DNA of 64,000 nt from the NCBI GenBank assembly GCA_027576995.1, contig JANBQC010000073.1:1-64000 (forward strand), written 5' to 3'. Shown in pieces: positions 56,955-64,000 of the stretch. This DNA is from Dimargaris cristalligena. Taxonomy: Eukaryota; Kickxellomycota; Dimargaritomycetes; Dimargaritales; Dimargaritaceae. The position numbers and the translations under genes were made by a program. Numbering within the stretch: the first letter of the stretch is position 1; every line of letters begins with the position of its first letter. Below the pieces are notes generated by a model that saw only the letters and a program-made list of their open reading frames with translations, made no database searches and had not been told where the DNA came from.

Positions 56955-58717
56955 ATGACCAACGCAGCACAGCCCACCTCCACCCCTCCGGCCCAGGCGA
57001 AGGAGTCGAAGCAGAATCCCATCATGGCCGAGGAGGGCGAATTGGAAAGTCCCCGGGGCCCCGCCTACTTTCAGTATTACGGTCAGCTTCAACATCAGGT
57101 AGGTGCTTTATTTTTTGCATGTGGACATGGTTAGCGGGAAGGAAACCCGTAGCGGGGTTGATTGCCGGACACTGGTCCCGATCGAAGAATCTAAGGGCAG
57201 GTGGGGCTGGGCTGTGTGGGGCAAAGGGCATACTCTGGTACCCATCCAGAAGTTTGGACAGTGTCCATGGTATGTTGAATCTCAGTGCCAGCGCGTTCAT
57301 AAGTTTATTCATGATAAGTATTATGGATTAATATGCCACCTCTAGGAAATATTTGCTAACCTTTATAACCACATGCGCCCCCCTCATGGTCATCCCATCT
57401 GCCGAACCCTCGGATATTACTCTTTTTGGATATAAAAATAAATACAGCAAAATATGCTACAGGACTACGTACGTGCCGCTACCTACCACGAGGCCATCCT
57501 ACTGAACAGCACCGCCGTATTCCACGACCAGAAGGTCCTCGATGTGGGTGCTGGATCAGGTATTCTCTCGTACTTTGCCGTCCAGGCGGGTGCTGCCAAA
57601 GTATACGCCGTCGAAGCCTCGGACATGGCCCAAAACATCCGTACCGTTCTCGAAACGGCCGACCCCCGTCGCAATGCCCAACCCCGCAACCCCTGGCTGC
57701 ACAACCAAGTGGAGGTGGTTAATGCCTGAATGGAGGACCCGCACATCTGCATCCCGCAGGTGGACGTGATTATTTCCGAGCCCATTGGGGTGTTGCTGGT
57801 GCATGAGCGGAAGTTGGAATCCTTTGTTCTGGCGCGCGACCGGTACCTCAAGCCCGGCGGGGTGATTTTACCGTCGCATGGGACGATTCATTTGGCGCCC
57901 TTCACGGACAATGCCCTATGGACCGAAACCATGACCAAGGTGCGGTTCTGGGCACAGCCAGGGTTGATCAGTCTCCGCTGTTCGGGACCGCCCTGGGCGA
58001 ATACTTTCGTATGCCGGTGGTGGGTTACTTCGATCCCCGCTCGCTCTTGGCGAGTCCCACCCCGCACGGCTATACCGTCGATTTTGCCACGGTCACGGTC
58101 GACGAACTGAAGGACTTTACCGTTCCGTTTGCCTGGACCTGCCGGTATACCGGAATCGTGCACGGAGTGGCCGGGTGGTTCGACCTCCATTTCCAGCCTT
58201 TTGCGGCCACTCATCCCCGGGCCTCCCGGTCCACGACCGTTGGGATGTCGACCAGTCCCGCTGGCAGCAGGTTCGGTGTGTGCTGAAGGAACCGCTGGCG
58301 GTTAACATCCAGCAGGCGCTGGTGGGTAGTATGCACTGTCGGGTCAACGACAAACGGAGTTATGCCATCGCCATCACATTCAGTCTCTGTCCGCCGGGCA
58401 CGGACACCCAGGACCCTCTACCCGCTGGGTGTATCACTCGGGAAGGCCGGTGGTATCTCCATGAACAAACCTACAACAGCAGTTACAATCCCTCCACGAC
58501 CGAAATGGCGGTAGCTGCCGCTGCCTCTGCAGCCACGGGAATACTAGACAATGACTTGGCCGCCTCGGCGAACACCATGGCCGGGGGACTGGGCAAGGAT
58601 TTGATTCCCTCTGAGGACTTTTACCCCGAGTCTATCAACCTCTATGCTCCTAATATGACGATCGTGGCCAATGCGAAATCGTTAATCCCCCCGACAGCCA
58701 ATACCATCGATCTGTAG
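56955..58717 (+). pseudogene. CARM1: CARM1/PRMT4 arginine methyltransferase with three lesions
   Basis: Type I protein arginine methyltransferase by homology, in animals a histone H3 and coactivator modifier. Exon 1 is 56955-57098 (ends YFQYYGQLQHQ); a 349-base GT-AG intron leads to exon 2 at 57448 ([18 protein letters not shown]), matching the CARM1 QQQNMMQDYVR block. SAM motif [12 protein letters not shown], then AVEAS and the double-E loop SEPIGVLLVHERKLES are intact. The frame is broken by TGA at 57727-57729, then moves by a one-base-type shift near 57957-57975 and again between about 58190 and 58240; conserved sequence continues in each new frame (VDQSPLFGTALGEYFRMPVV; SRWQQVRCVLKEP) to TAG at 58715-58717. 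The THW loop equivalent reads SRW. No intron can remove the lesions without losing conserved coding. It is a recent pseudogene, or an assembly fault; no other gene here has such breaks. Confidence 0.8.
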
Positions 58718-59691
58718 GCACCCCGTGGTGACAGGTCCTTCCGGCACCGACGTCTTGGCTAAGGATACGGTTTGATTCATTTGTTTTATATATAAATATA
58801 TATTTACGATGACAGAGACAAAAAGGGAAAGCGACAACCGTAACCCTACAAGATGCAGGAATAGAAGGGAACTGAGAAGAAGGGAGGCGTCTTACTATCC
58901 TTCCGGGGACCAATTCATTACCAGAGATGGCCACGGTGGTTCTCGAACATGCAAGTATCTACAGAAATAGAGTGGGAAAGTATCCCCTCAACGCACCGCA
59001 CTCCTACATATTTTACCCAGCCCCAGTACTTGGACGCTGCCTTCTGTGCAGCCCTATTTCGGCTATTAATGCTGTCGAGATAAACCTATTAAACATCCTC
59101 AGGCAGGATCAAATCAAAACTGCCTTAATATCGAACTGTGCTGGGGCGCAGTTGGCTGTGCCATGTAATAATATATCCTAAAAGAGGAATATGTTGTGGG
59201 GGAGTATACCAGGGTCTGGAAGGGGGGATGGGTTGAGTGTTGACTATGGCCATTCTGGTAGGCGGTGAATCTGTGTAGGTTAGAGGCCTCACATGAGAAT
59301 ATACCGCTCTGAAAGGCGGCAGACGAAGCAGGGAGCTGACGTCGCATGGGATAAACCGGGTACAGGGTAAACCAACCGGGTTTGATATATCCAGGGGAAT
59401 ATCCCGGGGTTGCTGATGTTGGGAGAGAGCTTCCATCCAAAGACCATAGAGTACTGTGGGGAGGAACATCTGGGCAAGAGAGAGAGAGAGAGAGAGACAA
59501 TGAAGCTATAAAAGCCCCGCCCCAACCTTCCCCCGAGTCCTATTCCCCACCGGTTTCGACTGTCTTATATTCTACAACCTTATTCTACGTACACCACTTG
59601 TCACCCCCGCCTTCCTACCTCTTTCCCGAGTTTTGTGCCACTCGCCCCACCTCTGTACCCTCCTTCTCCTCCTCCCTCCCCCGCCACCATC
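58718..59691. other. Spacer upstream of the DJ-1 gene
   Basis: Non-coding. Its right end carries the (GA)n and TATA promoter elements of the DJ-1 gene. Nothing else recognised. Confidence 0.55.
59477..59514 (+). promoter_or_regulatory. (GA)n plus TATA box upstream of the DJ-1 gene
   Basis: A (GA)n tract (about 59477-59497) is followed after nine bases by TATAAAAG (59507-59514) and a GC-rich CCCCGCCCC element. The ATG lies 178 bases downstream of the TATA box. Confidence 0.6.
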
Positions 59692-60369
59692 ATGTCTATT
59701 GCTAAAGCCCTCGTCCTCGTCACCCACGGGACCGAAGCCATCGAAACCGTCACCACCGTCGACCTACTCCGCCGCGCTGGTTTAAATGTCACGCTAGGTG
59801 CCATGGGCCTCAAGGGCCGTGACGTCGTTGAGTTGACCAGCGGGGTCCAACTGACCCCGGACCAAATCCTGGACCAGTCCCACCCCAACCCCAACGCCAG
59901 TCCCCGTGGCCACGCCCCCACCGCCGAAATGGACCGCTTCGATGCCATTATCATGCCAGGTGGCTTGAAAGGCGCCCAGGCCTTCTGTGCCAACCGCACT
60001 GCGACGAGTTTGCTGAAATCGTACTACGACCAGGGCAAGTTGGTGGCGGCCATTTGTGCCGCCCCCACTATCATTAAGGCTGCGGGCATCGGGTTAGACT
60101 CCGCCGGCCGGTCTTCATCGGCGCAGACGACGGGAGATGAAGCAACAAGAGGCCCCTTGTGCCTCACTAGCTACCCCAGCTTGAAATCAGAGTTCGACGG
60201 CCTGTACAAGTACTGCGACGACAAGGCCGTGGTGGTGGACGGTAATTTGATCACCAGTCGGGGTCCCCACACCGCTTTCCAGTTCGCCTTGGCGATCATT
60301 AAATACCTGGCCAGCGAGGAAATAGCCGACAATGTCGCTAGTCAAGTCCTGTTTAACACCTACCAGTAA
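59692..60369 (+). CDS. PARK7: DJ-1/PfpI family protein (DJ-1 type)
   Basis: Redox-sensing protein of the DJ-1 clade; the family acts in oxidative-stress defence, and glyoxalase or deglycase activity has been claimed for it. 225 residues, one exon, start ATG in a good context (CCACCATCATG). The fold starts with AKALVLVTHGTEAIETVTTVD, with Glu18 at the same position as in human DJ-1. The nucleophile elbow is VAAICAAPT with Cys122. Other landmarks are RFDAIIMPGGLKGAQAF and LITSRGPHTAFQFALAI. Human His126 is not kept (AAGIG here). It is longer than human DJ-1 (189) because of an insert after ILDQSHPNPN (about 65-80) and one of about 15 residues after the nucleophile (SAGRSSSAQTTGDEATRG). A Leu/Asn-rich C-terminal extension follows the core. 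Promoter: (GA)n and TATA as listed. Confidence 0.93.
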   Translation: MSIAKALVLVTHGTEAIETVTTVDLLRRAGLNVTLGAMGLKGRDVVELTSGVQLTPDQILDQSHPNPNASPRGHAPTAEMDRFDAIIMPGGLKGAQAFCANRTATSLLKSYYDQGKLVAAICAAPTIIKAAGIGLDSAGRSSSAQTTGDEATRGPLCLTSYPSLKSEFDGLYKYCDDKAVVVDGNLITSRGPHTAFQFALAIIKYLASEEIADNVASQVLFNTYQ

Positions 60370-60812
60370 TTAGAAGGGCTTGTCATTTCATTCCCTACCC
60401 TCAGGAACGCAGAGGCACCTACAAACGTAGATTTTGCTGAGCCAGTGTATGGTCCTCATTAGTTGCTCGCTGCTCATTTCCACGCTTATAATTCTCTTAA
60501 CCGCCTAGCTGATAAAAAAACTCACCCTCCTAAACATTCGACTTAATTTTTATTTATAATTATATACCAAAATATTTTTCAAAAAAATAATAATACACTT
60601 ATTAATGGGCGGCATTCACGTTCACTCATTGATCCCAATTCTATCATTCTACCATGCAAAACTACCACCCATCCTTCCAATATGGTCGCCAGCCTCACTC
60701 TGAGAGAAGCAAACCAAATTGAAACCAACATCGTAATAAAAGCGGACCAACCTAAGCCATATCGATTTTGATATAAGACTGTTGATTTATTTAAGTACAG
60801 TGTAAATATTAG

Positions 60813-60848
<36 letters not shown>

Positions 60849-60996
60849 ATGCTAGAGCACACGATTCTTCCTGGACCAGCAGGTCGAAATTTAATACTAG
60901 AATCCGGGCGATGCGTATATGAAATTAACGATACAGATAGGATAAATACTGCCTGATATAAACAGTCCCTCACCACGACCATAGGCGCCTTTAGCA
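60370..60996. other. Convergent spacer with (AT)n(GT)n
   Basis: Trailers of the DJ-1 gene (+) and the C2 protein gene (-). A compound (AT)n(GT)n microsatellite lies at 60812-60850. No gene seen. Confidence 0.6.
60812..60850. repeat. (AT)n(GT)n compound microsatellite
   Basis: A pure AT run passes into a pure GT run, the same design as the CA/CT compound tract at 40577. Confidence 0.9.
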
Positions 60997-62532
60997 TTAC
61001 ATCCGGCAGTCGCGGATACGCCTTTCATTAGCCGATATAGTCCCCCGGGTCATTTGATCCGTGGTCTCGTAGCCGGTGTATTGACCAAGTGTAGTCTGAT
61101 ATGCCTGCTCCAATTCTACCACTCGGGCGAGGTGATCGGTCAGTACCCGGGTGTACTGACTTGCCGCCGAGATTTCACAGTCGGTGGACGATGGGGGGCT
61201 GACATCCCCGTTCGAAGGGGCCAATCGAGTCAATGTACCGCCGGAATTAACTATTGATATTGGAAGCGATGGGGTGGACGGAATAGGGTCCGACTCGGTG
61301 ATTTTCAGACCCAGCGTTAGTTGGCCGACCACCAGAGTTTGGCGCTGGCCGTCGGGACCAACGGTACAACCAATGACCGGATAAGAGTGGAAGGCCATTT
61401 CCTTGCGGCTGCGTAGGTTAGCGTACCCCGGGAGGTCACCCGTCCCTGAGTTGCCTTCCCGGGCCGGTAAGCGCTTGGTAGAGGGGCGGGCGGGGTAGCG
61501 GATCCGAACATAGCCGATATACCGGTGTTCCGTGGGGGTCGGCTTCGAATACACCTGGAATTTCAAAGGAGTCCGTTTCCATTGGGTTATTAATTGGAGA
61601 TGGTCCAGGCCAGAGGCAAAAGTCCGACTACCATTGGCGATGATGGTAGCCGGTATGGCGGTTGGTCCTTGGTTGTTATGGCCGCTCCTATTAATTCGTC
61701 CGTGCACCGGTGCCGGCGTCTCGACCATGTCAATGGGTGGGAACGTAATAATGGGAACGGATACGCCGAGCATAGGGTGTTGATAACGAATGTAGACCGC
61801 CCGAACCGGCGAAATGCGCAGGGCCAAGGCGTGGATGTGAATATAGATATCGAGGAGGGGATGGTGGCTATCCGAACAAGGCCGCGGGGTTAGTTGGCGG
61901 GGCGTTGGCAATGGCTCCGTTTGACTAGAACTGGCGTAACTGCCTGGTGTGGAAATGGGCATAGGTCTATGGGGATGATAATCCCTCTCTCGATCCAGCA
62001 TGGGTTCAAGCGATAGCGCCAGTTCCAGGATATCCCGTCGGAAGTGGTTGGCCTCCGCTCCCGGGGACATACTATCCGCTAGTCGCCAGAACACCCGGTG
62101 GTCTCGGAAGGGTCCGCTGAGTTCCCGGAGGTCCAGCTGGAGACTCGCCATTATCGTAGAGGGCGGTTCGGCTGGCTTAGGTGACCACACTGTGCGGGGG
62201 TCCGATTCAATGTGGGGCGAAATAGATAGGTCCACATCCGTATGGGGTAGATTCGGAACCCGACTAATGTCGATGCGGAGGAAAGGGTGGGGTAGATGGA
62301 GGTGGTCCCGATTTAAACATAGGGACCAGCACCAGTGCGGAGGTGGGGCACCCGGAGAGACTGGGGCTCTGCAGTGGGACATGGGTGATGCGGGCATGTG
62401 AGAGTACCCGCATTGGCTTCGTTGAGACTGGTCGCCCAGCCAGCCGGTGACTTCCAAGCGGGCGGGTGGTTGGGAGGGCCTGAGGACAGGCCATTGCACG
62501 AAATGAACCCGGAATTGGAACAAGCCGTCCAT
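60997..62532 (-). CDS. C2-domain protein, possibly CEP120-like
   Basis: One exon, 511 residues; start at the first ATG (MDGLFQFRVHFV). The best-looking region is about 305-415: ASGLDHLQLITQWKRTPLKF, then QVYSKPTPTEHRYIGYVRI, ending VVGQLTLGLKITES. This resembles the first C2 domain of CEP120 (LHQHRLQRTPIKLQ, then an IGY strand and a closing beta strand). The N-terminal 300 residues may hold one or two more degenerate C2-like sandwiches (FQFRVHF..., FLRIDISRVPNLPH, LQLDLRELSG) separated by Pro/Ser-rich loops. The last 60 residues are charged and helical (TDHLARVVELEQAYQTTLGQ), as before a coiled coil, but stop early, so the long coiled coil of CEP120 is missing or lies in exons I cannot see. 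A centriole or basal-body role would be inference only. The alternative is a generic C2 protein. Confidence 0.6.
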   Translation of the reverse strand: MDGLFQFRVHFVQWPVLRPSQPPARLEVTGWLGDQSQRSQCGYSHMPASPMSHCRAPVSPGAPPPHWCWSLCLNRDHLHLPHPFLRIDISRVPNLPHTDVDLSISPHIESDPRTVWSPKPAEPPSTIMASLQLDLRELSGPFRDHRVFWRLADSMSPGAEANHFRRDILELALSLEPMLDRERDYHPHRPMPISTPGSYASSSQTEPLPTPRQLTPRPCSDSHHPLLDIYIHIHALALRISPVRAVYIRYQHPMLGVSVPIITFPPIDMVETPAPVHGRINRSGHNNQGPTAIPATIIANGSRTFASGLDHLQLITQWKRTPLKFQVYSKPTPTEHRYIGYVRIRYPARPSTKRLPAREGNSGTGDLPGYANLRSRKEMAFHSYPVIGCTVGPDGQRQTLVVGQLTLGLKITESDPIPSTPSLPISIVNSGGTLTRLAPSNGDVSPPSSTDCEISAASQYTRVLTDHLARVVELEQAYQTTLGQYTGYETTDQMTRGTISANERRIRDCRM

Positions 62533-64000
62533 GTAGTAAGAGAAAGTAGTAAGGTGAAGTCAATAAGGAAGTGGGGAGAAGGGCAAATGAAAAACAAGGA
62601 GTGGCGCGCACGCTCCGTTAACTTTGGCATGTCCCCAGACTAAAGGGCAACAACCCATGGTCGAAGTTTAAACTGGAAGTAAGGGCAGAAATACTATAAT
62701 ACGGATATCCAACACCATAAAGTTGGAAAGGGCGTTATCGGTTCCATATAATAGCTGATATATCCAGCTACTCCTTCTCTGGAAAAATCCCGCTCGGCTT
62801 TTTCAGGGAGTGGTCGGATATATGCCAATCTGCCATTATTGGGGATTTCTCGTTCTAAATTGACTGAAAATTCTTTTGGCTGTGGTGTCCGACTAGACTA
62901 TGGCCCATATTAAAACCTAGGCCGGCCTTGCTTAAAAAGCACGAAGGACAGAAAATGATACCCAATATACCCATAGGATAATAATACACCGCCTCAGTGT
63001 CCACACAGTCGGGGAAATATAAACAAAGGTCAATTCGGGACTAAAGGCCGAGCAAACGTTTAGGTGTTTTTTACAGAGAAAACGCCCTGGCCTATACAGT
63101 CCTCGAGGAGAGGCTGGTAAGGTTACAAGACTAATGCTCACTGACTGTGGGTGACTTCAGGTCAAAATGATGGAACTCATCACTTTAAAGCACAGCCTAC
63201 TAGTACACCAGCTTGAATCCCTCTGCTACCTATGGCCAAAGAAGCAGACGCAGTTTGGGCGCATGGCTCATTCAAATACACCATCTCCGGAAATAGCTTA
63301 CAAGAATGAATTAAACAGACTGATTCAAAAATGATTAGCTAATACTACTAGCACAGTGGTTGCGATGTGGGTACCATGCCAGTCCCAGGGGCGCACAATT
63401 AGTGACAACTGACTGGGCTGGATTGAACGAGATAACAAAAGACCCCAATATACTACTTTAGCTAGATCTCGAGGGAATATTGGCACGTGGTTAAAGTCGA
63501 TGTTCGATAAATGGGGAGTATCAATTAAGACCAGATCCGGCATTGTTCGGTACTAATAAGTACCATTTAGGAAAGCCCGGTTTAGTATCCTGATAATAAC
63601 GAGGACACTCATGCATATATGTATAAACCCATGGGGCAAAAATAGTCCGTGGAGTATTCTCCGTGGTATGCGGTAATCCGACGTAGGCTCGCGCTTGGCC
63701 TGGATTTCCACGGACAGTGGCTTAACAGCAGCCCCCAAAGATTGTCCCTAAAGGTCTTGCAAGGTAGATTCCGCGCAGTCTACATATACAGCAGAATAGA
63801 GCCAAACAACTCAACGAGAAAAATACCCAACCAGGCTACATAAATAAGCCTCGAATGGATTTGATTAAAAAGGTTAGATTCGAAGGGACTACTCATATTC
63901 TTTTCTGGCCCTCTCAAGGGGATGAGGTACCCGTGGGCCCCATAGTCAGATATTCGACTATATAGTCATTTAACTGTGCCATTTCACTCGGATTCAATAA
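62533..64000. other. Right-edge intergenic region with a weak two-exon candidate
   Basis: At 63077-63116 an exon-like stretch follows TTTTTTACAG and ends at a GTAAGG donor. A 44-base candidate intron then ends in CAG before GTCAAAATG (63161), and the joined frame stays open to about 63332 (ALAYTVLEERLVKMMELITL across the junction). I find no first exon and no family. Otherwise nothing is recognised up to the edge. Confidence 0.3.

Noticed and set aside
57682..57774. 45-base intron that would remove the CARM1 TGA (GTGGTT...CCCGCAG)
   Set aside because: The removed part aligns with the conserved strand before VDVIISEP, the donor is poor, and it would not explain the two later frame changes.

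Overview
The window reads as nuclear DNA of an early-diverging (zygomycete-grade) fungus. Fungal-type genes (an Ent3-type epsin, an Iks1-type kinase, Qdr-like MFS exporters, a fungal MARCH5-like ligase) sit beside genes that yeasts and most Dikarya lack (CARM1/PRMT4, RFWD3, EI24, a CEP120-like C2 protein). Introns are spliceosomal: GTAAG/GTAGG donors, TAG or CAG acceptors, 139 to 349 bases long, often with a CTAAC/CTAAT-like branch sequence. Coding exons are GC-rich and C-ending in codon use. Intergenic DNA is AT-richer, long, and full of AT, GA/CT and GT microsatellites. I cannot fix the species from sequence alone; a Zoopagomycota lineage is my guess.

Layout. 1281-3844 (+) is a nine-exon MARCH5-like membrane RING-CH ligase, convergent with an MFS exporter at 4315-6045 (-). 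8955-10302 (-) is a six-exon O6-alkylguanine-DNA alkyltransferase with no long ORF; I rebuilt it from splice sites. A tRNA-Phe(GAA) gene lies antisense inside its fourth intron. Divergent from it is a three-exon ENT3/epsinR gene (11165-13074). A second MFS paralogue follows at 13793-15487 (-), then a secreted orphan protein (19138-20262, -) and an EF-hand-containing mitochondrial proline dehydrogenase (22063-24456, -). A gene-poor stretch with short TIR elements runs to 32.2 kb. Next come IKS1 (32225-35969, -, four exons), RFWD3 (36773-39334, -), EI24 (40675-41961, +), an acidic-tailed orphan (44742-45305, +), a Ser/Pro-rich orphan with N-terminal membrane segments (51565-54009, +), a damaged CARM1 gene (56955-58717, +), a DJ-1 family gene (59692-60369, +) and a CEP120-like C2 protein (60997-62532, -).

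The genes do not form an obvious pathway or cluster; this is ordinary housekeeping content: ubiquitin ligases, DNA-damage response (alkyltransferase, RFWD3), vesicle traffic, autophagy/ER, proline catabolism and redox defence. I see no CRISPR, virus or large transposon. The most unusual things are the tRNA nested antisense between the exons that split the alkyltransferase active site, a 22-base microexon in the MARCH5-like gene, the clustered lesions in CARM1, and a family of about 135-145 bp inverted-repeat elements with three near-complete copies.
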